Below are positions 54,812 to 64,000 of a DNA stretch of 64,000 nt, piece after piece. Position 1 is the stretch's first letter, and every line of letters begins with the position of its first letter. Source of the stretch: Myotis daubentonii (Eukaryota; Chordata; Mammalia; Chiroptera; Vespertilionidae); contig NC_081852.1 in NCBI RefSeq assembly GCF_963259705.1, positions 62,556,359 to 62,620,358 on the forward strand. The letters are read 5' to 3'. A program made the translations under genes and the position numbers. Under the pieces are notes generated by a model. That model was not told where the DNA came from. It worked only from the letters and a program-made list of their open reading frames with translations, and did no database searches.

Positions 54812-55319
54812 CTCTAGGGTGTCCATGGATTTCTCTGCCTCCTGGGCCTTGCACACTTGAGCGTAACAAAGTGGGAGTAGTCACGGCTGAGGGCTAACTT
54901 GGGTCCCACTTGCAGAGCGATGACGGGATGGGACACAGAGTGGAGGACGCATGGGCAGGTGAGCAGGTCTGGAGGCGTCTGGGCCACCGGGGCTTGAATC
55001 CCACCCCAGTCCGAGATGCCTCCCAGCAGGCTGCACTTGACGCTTTATCCATTCTGAGATGACACAAAGGCAGGAGGCTGCCCTGGGCAAGAATTGGACC
55101 AGGGATTTGTGTGTCATGTTTTGTGGGTGCTGACCCACATACTCTACACGTATTTGCATACACCAGACACCTGGGATCAGAGTGTGGGGGGCAGTTTGAG
55201 CAAGATTCAGGGCTCCAGGGCTCCCCTCCTTGCTGTTCATCACAGTCCAGGGAGCTTTATCTGAGAGAAGGCTCAGGGCCAAACTCAGATCCAGGGACTA
55301 CTGAACCCTTAGAACTAAG
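54812..55319. other. Intronic unique sequence
   Basis: Nothing recognised; frames of up to 133 codons lack signatures. Confidence 0.4.
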
Positions 55320-55630
55320 TCATTCATTCTGATTTTTCGCTCTGTGATGTCTGTCCCTTGCTGAAAAAGAGTTTGTTTTCTGGGGCTGTCACTCAAAATA
55401 TCGTTTTGCACCATACCATTAAACTTGTCAGTGTTTGCTGATTTGTGTTTATTGAAACGAAATCCATTAGGGTGATGTGAAAATAGCGCTCCACTGTTTA
55501 CCAAACCCGATTCTTGTTTTTGATATTTTAGTGCATCATCTGTTCTCACTTGAATGTTGTGGAATTTGTTAGTAAAGTGTTATGCAGATGAAAATCCATA
55601 TTTCATTGAAGTTTTTTTTTTTTTTTATTC
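55320..55630. promoter_or_regulatory. AT-rich candidate conserved intronic element
   Basis: Unique AT-rich sequence contains 'ctcaaaatatcgttttgcac', 'gtgtttattgaaacgaaatc' and 'ttgatattttagtgcatc'. It ends in a T-run at about 55,612-55,626. Forkhead-like TGTTTA is present. Function is inferred. Confidence 0.3.
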
Positions 55631-55757
55631 AAATGAGTGTAAAGAATATGATAGTCATGGTGCCTGACTTGCCATCTGAAGCAGAACCTGTATGAATGGC
55701 ATTGGAGCGAGGCTCCGTCTTCGAGAGATTTTGGATGGGCCGGGACCTTGACCCAGA
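55631..55757. other. Intronic unique sequence
   Basis: Nothing recognised. Confidence 0.35.
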
Positions 55758-55895
55758 TCCGGGTGCTGAGTCAGCTGCCCGGAAACCCCCCCCCCTCTCC
55801 CAACACTGCCCCTCACCAGCTGGGTGGCCCCTGGCAAGTCCCCCAGCCCCGGGCTGCGGTTCCCTATCTATGACATGGCGACTTCTGTTGCTGTT
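55758..55895 (+). repeat. MIR SINE fragment
   Basis: Sense order 'accagctgggtggcccctgg', 'caagtcccccagccccggg' and 'gcggttccctatctatgaca' fits the central MIR core. Confidence 0.55.
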
Positions 55896-57126
55896 GGAAA
55901 ACTTCAACAAAAGCACCATTATCTCACTGGTTTTCATCATTCTGCATCGCTGGGATTGAGTTGTGTCATAAACTTGGTAGCATGCCACCTGACAGTGTTT
56001 ATTTTTCTTTGTCTCTTAGTGGCTTGTACAGTAATTCTGGGCCCGAGCTTTCACGGTATCTTAGGCTTGATGGACACGGAAGCGTTTTTTGCAAACTTGA
56101 AAGTTTTTGAGTTGGACGTTCCCCAGGACAAGGACAGTTGCTCAGCTTTCTAAGTTGACCAGGGAAAGTCCGCTGGTGACCACACCGCCACTTCGGTGCC
56201 ACGGCTGTGAGGCAGCGAGAGTTTAATCCATGTGTTTCTAGTTGTTGGCATCGGAGTCCAGGTTTGGTTCAGTGGTCAGATGACCTTGGATTCTTATGTT
56301 CAAGAGAGGCCCGGGCGCCTCTACTGCTTCCAAACAAAATGAGCTCCCGGGGTCGCTTCAGGCGGAGAATTCTGACTTTATGGGACAACAGCATTGAGCG
56401 CCGGCCCGGAAGTCGCGTGGCATTCAGCGGAGGGTGTGCCGTGCGCCTGGGCTCATCTGTTTGCGCTTCCGGGAGCTGTGGTGGCCAGAAGGCTCCCCTG
56501 CCCTGAAGATGCTTGGAGAGGGAGGCTCGGGAACAGGCCGGTGCAGATGCGACTGCCCGGGTTTTGTTCCCACAGTGACCCTTCCCCGTGCGGGGACCTC
56601 CCGTGCTCTCAGCCTGCGTTCACGCAAACCTGACCAAGACCCGGGCCACCTTGGGTGTCAGTGGCGCTTTAGCTCGTAGTGGGGAAGTGACACCTGCCCG
56701 GCGGGTGTTTCTCTGGTCCTTGTCCAGGGACGGGGCTCTGGATTGACCTGCGCAGAAGGTTCCCCTAATGGGCGTGATTCTACAGTGAGCACACACCCAG
56801 CCCCAGATTCTGACACCCAACGCTGTTCTCTGTCCATCTCTGTGTCCATCAGTCTGTCTCCTTGGCAACGGTTCTCTGCTGCATTGTAGGCCTCACTCTG
56901 CTCCGCTCCGTCCCTTCAGCAAGTATCTCATTACCCGAAGGTGACTTGTCTGTGGTTCGGGGCAGGTATCCCAGAGGTGGGGGTGGGAACGTGAGGTAAA
57001 ATGAATGCGTAGATCCTGAGCATACTGATCGACTTGTGTACCCCAAGTCCCTGTCAAGACATCGAACAGCCCTGGCCCGAGTGGGATGATTGGGTGTCAT
57101 CTGGGCACCGAAAAGGTCTCCAGCTC
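55896..57126. other. Intronic unique sequence
   Basis: No exon is supported. A short open piece near 56,020-56,150 following 'ttgtctcttag' could look like an exon start, but it has no donor and no family match. Confidence 0.4.
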
Positions 57127-57270
57127 GGTTCCCGGTCAGGGCACATGCCCAATTTCCAGGCCCCATCCCAGTAGGAGGCGTGCCAGGCAGCCGGTCGATG
57201 GTCCGCCCTCACATCGAGGTTTCTCTCTCTGCCTTCCTCTCTCTAACATCAATTACAATATTTTTAAAAA
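57127..57270 (+). mobile_element. 5'-truncated VES-type SINE
   Basis: Begins within the tRNA-related part at GTTCCCGGTCAGGGCACATG. It continues through 'ggcagccggtcgatggtcc' to 'tctctaacatcaattac' and an A/T-rich tail. The A-box is missing. Confidence 0.85.
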
Positions 57271-57274
57271 TTAT

Positions 57275-57835
57275 TTTGAAAAGATTTGGAACATACTCCC
57301 ACTCCAGAAAGTCCCCTCATGGCCCCTTTCCAGGCAGCACCCACTCCTACCACATGATCACTTTAGACAACCACGTCTTTACCCCAGTACGATGACTTGT
57401 GCCTGTTTCAGAATGTAGTATATAAAGTACATACATGCACACATATGCTACACATACAGACTTACGTGTATGTGCAGTATCACATGGATATATATCACAC
57501 CACCCATACCTTTCTGCAGAAGCTTTTTGTTTTTTATTAAATTCAACATGATTTTGTGGGTTTGAATGTTGTAGCCAGGACCAATTGCCTGTCTTCCTTT
57601 TCACCCGATGCGTCGTATTCCACGGGGAATCTGGTTACCCCAGTGCTTCCTCACCTGTGGACGGACACAGGCTGTGTCTAGCCCCTGGCTTTTCTGAATA
57701 AAGCTACTGTGGCCCATTCTTGTACATGTCTTTTTATGGACATATGTTTTCAGTTCTCTTGGATAAATTCCTAGACGTGGAATTGCTGAGTTGTAGAATT
57801 AGGTGTATGTTTAGTTTTATAAAGCAGCTATAAAA
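57275..57835 (-). repeat. Ancient L1M 3' end, non-coding
   Basis: Inverted L1M phrases are spread across it: 'cagcacccactcctaccaca', 'gtttgaatgttgtagccagg', 'gaataaagctactgtggccc' and 'ctcttggataaattcctaga', then 'tggaattgctgagttgtag'. Confidence 0.8.
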
Positions 57836-59689
57836 TGTTACACCGTTGCCCATCGTGAAAACCGAGCTGTTCTTTAAACCATTCAGCAGAAGGTTGGCTT
57901 TCTGCTTGAGAGGTGGGGGGCAAGTGAGCGGTTCCTGCGCCCACAGGGAGATGCTTGGGGGAGAGTGCCCCGTTTGCCCTGCTGGGGGCGGCACCGCTCT
58001 GGAGAAAGCAGCCGTGGCCTCCGATGTAGACGGGCCTGCTTCTCCGCCTTCCTGGACCTCCAGCAGGAGGACTGGTTTTTCCTGGCCGGGCCTCGCCCTC
58101 GCCCTCCCCCACTGCCTCTCCCCAATGGCGGGAGGATCGCAGTCTTTGCCTCCTGGTTCTTTTCCCATCTGTGCCCGCCTTTCTGGCTTCATGGCGAGCA
58201 GAAGTTGGGTTTGGACTCACCGGATCACCATGGAGTAGTCGCACGTGCATTTCTAGTTTGTTTCAGGGCGAGGGGCCGGCTCAGCATGTGTTGTAGGTGG
58301 CTGGCTACCTGCAAGTCAGCCGCCCAGTGGTCTGGGCCAGCCTGCAACCCAGCAGCCTCGCGCTCCTCCAGTCCCATAGGCCAGTGCGTGGGGGGGTGTG
58401 GTTAATAGGGCTACTAATGTGGATTCTATTTTATCCCGCCTCTTTCGGGAAAGTCATCTGAGGACTCAACACAGTAGGGCTCTGTAAGGGGCGAGATTGG
58501 GGAAGGGCTAGAGGTGATCAAGAATGCAAGTACAGCAGCTGCAAACATCAGGCGAGTTGGCTGTGAACAGAGACGCTCTAAATGGAACAGCTCTCTGAGC
58601 TGCAGAGACAGTGTGTCCTGAGCTGCTCACCAAGAGGAGTGATTCACTGGGAAGCTGTGTCCTTAGGACAGAGAGGTCTCCGGCCATTGAGGGCTGGTGA
58701 CAAATGTCAGGCTGGGTTCCTGCAACTGCTGCTGTGCCCCGTCCCCCAGGAAAAGCCAGGACAGACCCTGCGAGGTCGCTGCCTTCTTCTGTCGGCGCTG
58801 CTGTTTCCCAGGTGACGTGGGTGTCCGGCCCAGGGCTCAGCGGTCAGGGGCGTTTGCAGCCCCCGTGGGCACTTGGTGTGTGCATGCTTGCTGCCCACGC
58901 TGAACTGACCTGCAGCCAGTGGGGCTGGTTTTTGTGGAGCACTTGCTGTTTGCCTGGGGCCGGGGAGCAGGAGTAATGTTCCAGTGGGGATGCTGCTCAT
59001 GTTTGCTTTGTACAAAAATGATGCTCGTATCCAGTTACTAAAATCATGGAGACATGGAGCACACCGTTCTCCGGGGTTTCCTAAGCCATTGGTGTTGACA
59101 AGGCTGCATTCCTCGTGTTGAAAGGAAGAGGAAGGCCCGAATATAAGGCTTATCTGTATTGAAGTGTTTCAGAAGGAAGATGGATCTGCTCTGCGTTTAA
59201 ATATAGCACGTGTTTGCTACCGAGTTGTTGGAGAAGAAGCAATTGAGTATGTAGGTCATCGACTTGGGAAAATGAGTTCCGAGTCCTTCTTGTGTCTGAA
59301 TAACAGTCTTACAGTTGGGCCGCGATGCTACGCAGAATTGGGTTACACAGAGTTCAGCAGGAGGTCTGGGAGGGGAACAGGGAGTCACAGGGGATACCTT
59401 CGCCCCTTAAGGCGTTGGGGGTGTGACTTGGTGCGGGGCCCTGCTGGTCGCAGCCAGCCTGCCGCAGTGGCACTCACCAGTCTCGGGTGTATGGAGAGGG
59501 GCTGGGTGCCGCGCCCCCACGCAGATCTGCTGGAGAAGGGGCGAGGGCTGTACTTAATCAGGATAAATGCCAGCGGCGTATTTTAATGCGCTGGATGCAG
59601 ATGCAGTGTGCGGAGTTGCGTGTTTAAAGGGAACTGCCACCCCCTTTGAAGGTACGTGACATTTACGAGATCTGCAGCAGGAGATAGCT
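57836..59689. other. Intronic unique sequence
   Basis: No exon is supported. A 140-codon frame at 59,164-59,586 starts at GTG and has no signature. GC-rich parts alternate with AT-richer ones. Confidence 0.4.
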
Positions 59690-59960
59690 TGACAGCTTCG
59701 AATTATGTTTGAAAGAGTTTTTCTTTTAAGAAAGAAAATGATTACTTCTACTTTAAATGTCATTGCGGAGACATAAACATGTTTAATCAAGTTAGATATT
59801 TAATTCATGTAGAATGTAATTTTCATTCCCAGGGGAGAGCCCTGGTTATTTCTTTGGCAGCCTGGAGGCTGGGCAGTGTTGATGATTTGGATGCGGCTCG
59901 ACTTTCTGCGTAAGGGTTTAGAGAATCTGGGGGAGAGCATTGACTGAAATGTGTCGTCGC
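59690..59960. promoter_or_regulatory. Candidate conserved intronic element
   Basis: Unique sequence contains 'tttgaaagagtttttctttt', 'gaaaatgattacttctactt', 'gagacataaacatgtttaat' and 'gttagatatttaattcatgt'. Forkhead-like ATAAACA and ATTA cores are clustered, and no repeat is recognised. Confidence 0.38.
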
Positions 59961-61039
59961 CCGGACACGTACTTACTGGCACAGCTTGGGAGGGGGGGAC
60001 CATGGTGATTGTCCCTGGAGACTCAGGATAAGCTCCTGGCGAGTGAATTGAGGAGTGTGGCCCTGAGGACAATAAAGGCAGAAACGGCACAGATGCTTCT
60101 GTAATTTCCTTCTTTTGGCTTCTTTGACTCAGCGGGGAGTTATGGAGAGGGCTGGGGTGACGTGCCAACAGCTCTCCGGGAAAGGGAGGCTGCAGGGGCT
60201 CTGGGAGGACAGACGCAGAGCCAGGACAGAGCTTTGGGTTGATACCGTGTGACTGGGTTTTGTCACAAATGCTGATGTGGGGTTTGAGGGCACCGGCAAG
60301 GTCCCCAGGCAGCTGGACAGGCAGCACTGTCACTGTGGGGCGCCTGAACTGGTGGTCTGCCAAGACAATCCAGAATCTTCTCCGAGGGAGCTGGGTGTTG
60401 GAAGGTGGCCAGCCCAGCGGAGAGCCGTGTGCGTCAGCCCGGGCTGGTCTTGGCCTGCTCAGCCTGCTGCCTGTGGTTTCGATTTAGCCAGGCTGGGTCA
60501 GGGAGCCCTGGAGTTCACTGCCAGGGTGCCCACTCGCCCAGCGAGGGCCAGCCCCGGGCCTGGTGTTCTGTGCCCCAGGGCTGCTGGGAGGGAAGGCGCC
60601 CTATCTGGGATGTGACCCTGGGAGCTTCGGGCCTGGCAGCTGGGAGGAGAAACCAGTCAGTTGTGCCCGTTCCCAGGAAAGAACTTACGTAGCCGGCGTC
60701 TTTGCCAAGTGCGGCGAAGGTCAGGGTTCAGGAGCTGGGAACTCTGCCTGTGGCCGGGAGGGATGGGCTCCAGGCCGCTCTGAGTCAGCAGGGCCCTGAG
60801 CACTAGTCCACGAAGAAGGAATCGTCCTGTTTATTGGTCAGCACTAGCCAAACCAACCAACCCCCAGAGGGTTGAGCCTACCTGTTACTTTGTAGCTAAA
60901 TTTGTTACTTTGAAGCAATTGAAGAATCTTGTGGTTGTGAGGGAAGTGATGCCCATTACCTAGTCTCCCCAGGGTAACAATTTGCAAAATGATAGCGACA
61001 TGACCAGGAAATTGACTGATTCACTCCACACATACTCCG
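59961..61039. other. Intronic unique sequence
   Basis: No exon or repeat is supported. A less GC-rich segment lies at 60,870-61,020 ('ctttgaagcaattgaagaat'). Confidence 0.4.
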
Positions 61040-61480
61040 GTGTTACATGTATTCACTTGGTACTTACTTCTGTGCAATTGTATCGTGGGGGGAGCAGGGG
61101 GCTCCCGTAGCACCACTGTGGTCAAGAAGCACAGAGTCCCGGCACCCCAGGGGCCCCTGCTGTCTGTTTGCAGCCACGCCCACGTCAGGTGGCCGAAACA
61201 CATGGTTGTTTACAGAGCTGGCCTCCTTCCAAGACCCAGCTTGTTCAGAGAAAGTTCCAGAGTTGGCGTCCCAGTCCCCAACCCTGACAACCACTCATCT
61301 GTTTCCCGTCTTTGTTAAGACTGTTATATAAATGGAATGAGGTGGTGTGTAGCCTGTAGGGATGGCATTTCTTCACTCAGGACAAGTCCCTGTGAGATGC
61401 GCTCCCGTTGCTGCCCGTGTCACTACTTGGTTCCTTCTTACTGATGAAGAGGAGTCCATCCTTAGTTTTGGACTCAATTT
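61040..61480 (-). repeat. Ancient L1M fragment
   Basis: Inverted L1M words occur in order: 'tacttctgtgcaattgtatc', 'gcaccactgtggtcaagaag', 'ctgttatataaatggaatga' and 'ggcatttcttcactcagg'. Heavily decayed. Confidence 0.6.
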
Positions 61481-61861
61481 TAGACCAGAATCCGGCGATG
61501 AGAAAACCCACTCTGGAGCCCTGAGAGTTGCAAAACAGCCCTTCCTTGCTAATGCCAGGGGTTGGGCATCTCTGGCCTCCGCTCAGCGTGGCCCATGGCT
61601 CAGCCAGCGTCCGTGGGTGGTTTCGAAGGCGTCGCGGCGCCGTGCGCCGTGTTGGCTCAGCTGGCTAGGAAACCGTCCGAGAGCCTCCTTCACTCCTGAG
61701 CTGTGCTGGTCTGGGTTGTGTGGTGCCCATGGACTGAAATATGTGGAGAAGCAGAACTCGGAGGAAGGGTTCCTCAGTGTCCCCACTTTGTTAGCAGGAG
61801 AGAGAGTTATTCAACCATTTTCTTTTTATTTGGCTTCTTAGATGTTTCTTTTATGTAATCA
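61481..61861. other. Intronic unique sequence
   Basis: No exon is supported. A short CG-rich patch at 61,625-61,655 is an isolated CpG cluster. Confidence 0.35.
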
Positions 61862-62286
61862 CTAGTGGCCCAGTGCACGAAATTTGTGCACATTAAAAGG
61901 GGATTAATTAGAGGAAATATTTTAATATTGCTATTTGCCCTTTCTCTATAATAGAAGTGTCAGAGATGAAAGAAAATTAGTAAAACATATATGAAAATCT
62001 TCCCCCTGTCAGAGTTGGGCACGCTGCGGGACCCAGAGTCAAGTCCCTGCCCACCCGCGTGCACCTCGAAATCGCACGAGACCCAGACCCGGCCGGCCCC
62101 ACCCCCATCAAGCCCCGCCAGGCTGGTGGCACAGCCTCAGGTCCCCCACCCTGGCCCAGCACCACACAGCCTCAAGTCCCTACTGATCGCTTGTTACGGG
62201 AACCCCACCTCCACTGTGGGCGCAGCCATCTTGTGATGGTGTGATGGAGTGAGGGTCAATTTGCATATTACCTCTTTATTATAGTA
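61862..62286 (-). mobile_element. Helitron, HeliBat-like non-autonomous, 425 bp
   Basis: On the minus strand it starts TACTATAATAAAGAGGTAAT after a host A and ends CCACTAG before a host T, matching Helitron AT-target insertion. Near the 3' end lies the same hairpin as in the 26,942 copy (GTGCAC, loop, GTGCAC-type). It carries an ATTTGCAT word (plus 62,259-62,266) and a YY1-like AAGATGGCTGC (inverted, 62,222-62,232) near its 5' end, but lacks the 82-bp array. Non-coding. Confidence 0.88.
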
Positions 62287-63389
62287 TTGGCCACACCTCT
62301 CATTTCTCCCTAGGGGTAGGGTGGGGTCAGGGACAGAATCTCCTCTGTCATCAGTGGGGTTTGTGTTACCGATATTGTCAGCACATAGGTTTTGTGTCAC
62401 TGCCAAGCTAACCCTGTGCCCCTGATCAAATGGGGTGTCAGTGGGGTGCCTGGCAGAAAGGCACTTAGAGAACACCTCTGCCTCCTCCATGCCCTCGTCT
62501 CCAGCAGGGAGAGCACCTGGGCAGGGCACTCTTCCCAGACACCCTGTTGGTTGATGGGGCTGTGTTCTCAGCATCCTCCTCTCCTTCCACCCCTTCTGGA
62601 AGGTTCTGGACCATTTCACAGAGGCGTGCATGCCTCGCTGGTGGTTTTCTTTTTTAACTACCATTTGGAGCCCGGAAAGGCCATTGCTGAGACACCGACA
62701 GTGTCTGGCTTGTGATGGGAGTTGACACCTATCCATTGTGGGGCCTGCATGTGCGCGGGGCCCAGCAGTCAGGCTGTCCTTCGAGCCAGACTGATGTTAA
62801 GGGGGCCCTGGTCCCCTGGCAAGGACTCTTCTCACTCCTCCGATCTCTTCAGAGTTAACAAGGTGGCGTCATGGCTCGGCTGACTTTCCTGCAGACATGT
62901 GGGGACACAGCCAGGCTTCTGGGAGCTGGGGGTCGGACTGCTCAGACCAGCTGCCCTCGCGCCACAGCCAGCTGGGCAGCCGGGGTGTGGGAACACAGCT
63001 TGAGTTCACAGAATGACGTTGTTGTGTGGGGGCTGCTGCTCATGGAGCCTCTATTCTTCTTTCTGTCAAAACTTGGCGTGTGTTGGCCTGATCAGCGGCA
63101 CCCATTTACCGATTCCCTTCTGTGTTTACTTTTCCAGTCGTTTCCAAGGCTCCCTCCCCCCAACCTGGCATCCTCCTGTCTTGTTTATTTCTCCAGCAGC
63201 CTGCGGCCCCGTGGATGGCACCCAGCTCGGCCGCCCCTGCTCACCTCGCCCGTCCCAGCCCACTGGCTGTGCAGGGCACAGAGGTGGGAAAGCCGGAGGC
63301 TGGAGGGCGGAGCCAGGGACGCGGATGGATGGACTGCATCTGGGACAGCACAGAAAATAATCTGTTTTGTTTTTTAAAAAGTGACTGAG
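62287..63389. other. Intronic unique sequence
   Basis: No exon is supported. Frames of up to 168 codons overlap and lack signatures. Nothing else recognised. Confidence 0.4.
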
Positions 63390-63600
63390 TGCCAAGACTT
63401 CCCTTAAAGTTTTCCATGCACTGTCCTTATATTTTAAGACGGGAGTTTTAAAATCTTGGCTGTTGGGTCTTTTCGCATTTTTAAAACATAAAGCCAGCTG
63501 AACATAATTAATATTACAGAATTTCCATAAACATTCTCTTTACAAAGACCGAGTAGGTGCAGTTTCTTCCTGGAGGGCACTTTTCTTACTGAAGTCGAAA
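63390..63600. promoter_or_regulatory. Candidate conserved intronic element
   Basis: Unique AT-rich segment contains 'cgcatttttaaaacataaag', 'gaacataattaatattacag' and 'tttccataaacattctcttt'. Homeodomain and forkhead-like cores occur close together. Function is inferred. Confidence 0.33.
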
Positions 63601-64000
63601 TGGGGGGAGGTGAGAGAGGGGATAGTGACATGTGGATTTGACCCTCCGCTCTCGGTGCCAGGTGGGCTGTGTTGGGCCGTGGGAAGAATGAGCTTTCAGT
63701 GTGGCTGTTTTCCCCCCGGAATGAAGGGTGATTGTTTCAAAGCTCACGGCTATGGTTTGGTTTTTGTTGGGCTGTAGCAAGTGGAGGGGATTCCGGGAGG
63801 GATCGCATGGCTACAGTCAGTGTAAATACCTCAGGTCTCACCTGTAAATCCTGTCACCGCGCAGGGATGGCTCACTCACTCCTCAGACACTGACTCCTTG
63901 GTTTTGCCGTATGACATCCAACCCAGGTGTCCGCGGCTTCGTGCCTGAGGGGCGAGGCCTTGCCGGGAGTGAGTTCACAACCACAGGCTGGGCAGCTGCA
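63601..64000. other. Intronic unique sequence to window end
   Basis: Nothing recognised; no exon or repeat. Confidence 0.4.

Noticed and set aside
56020..56156. Possible internal exon after 'ttgtctcttag'
   Set aside because: The acceptor-like sequence is acceptable but no donor follows, the frame ends in a stop, and the peptide matches nothing known to me.
59164..59586. 140-codon frame with a plausible-looking N-terminal half
   Set aside because: It starts at GTG, has no splice sites at suitable positions and no recognisable domain; the second half is typical GC-rich translation.

Overview
This is a stretch of mammalian nuclear DNA, almost certainly from a vespertilionid bat. The diagnostic material is the repeats. 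There are tRNA-derived VES-type SINEs, two Helitron copies with HeliBat-like ends (Helitrons of this type are known in mammals essentially only from vesper bats), non-autonomous hAT elements with clear terminal inverted repeats, bat-lineage L1 3' ends, and the usual eutherian fossils (MIR, L2, L1M, MLT1). There are no operons, CRISPR arrays or prokaryotic signals.

Layout. Positions 1-30,080 read as intergenic or distal regulatory DNA: moderately GC-rich unique sequence broken up by old repeats, with several short AT-rich, homeodomain-motif-rich islands that look like candidate conserved non-coding elements. From 26.7 to 29.2 kb the repeats are packed end to end (VES, Helitron, L1M, VES). A strong CpG island of about 3.2 kb follows (30,090-33,290). 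It holds GC boxes, an inverted CCAAT box, a long G-rich purine tract and two good plus-strand splice donors (31,325 and 31,815). I read it as the promoter and non-coding 5' exon(s) of a plus-strand gene whose coding exons lie beyond the window. I cannot name the gene from sequence alone.

Positions 33,290-64,000 would then be the 5' part of a very long first intron. The first 5-6 kb contains essentially no recognisable repeats, which is typical of introns dense in regulatory elements. Further on the intron is GC-rich and carries scattered repeats, including two L1 3' tails with intact target-site duplications, one hAT element, one VES, two L1M blocks and a short inverted Helitron. I found no convincing protein-coding exon anywhere; the only recognisable protein-coding homology is decayed L1 ORF2.

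The most distinctive finding is the 1.06-kb Helitron at 26,942-28,005. Its interior contains an 82-bp-period tandem array of about six units, several of which can fold into a hairpin, and a short palindromic 24-bp array. It also carries YY1-like and octamer motifs that recur in the second Helitron 34 kb away. Two short unexplained low-copy duplications (2,993/5,053 and 49,577/50,277) and two serial SINE insertions that reuse one target site (13,069-13,535) are also worth checking. I did not find evidence of a new biological system.
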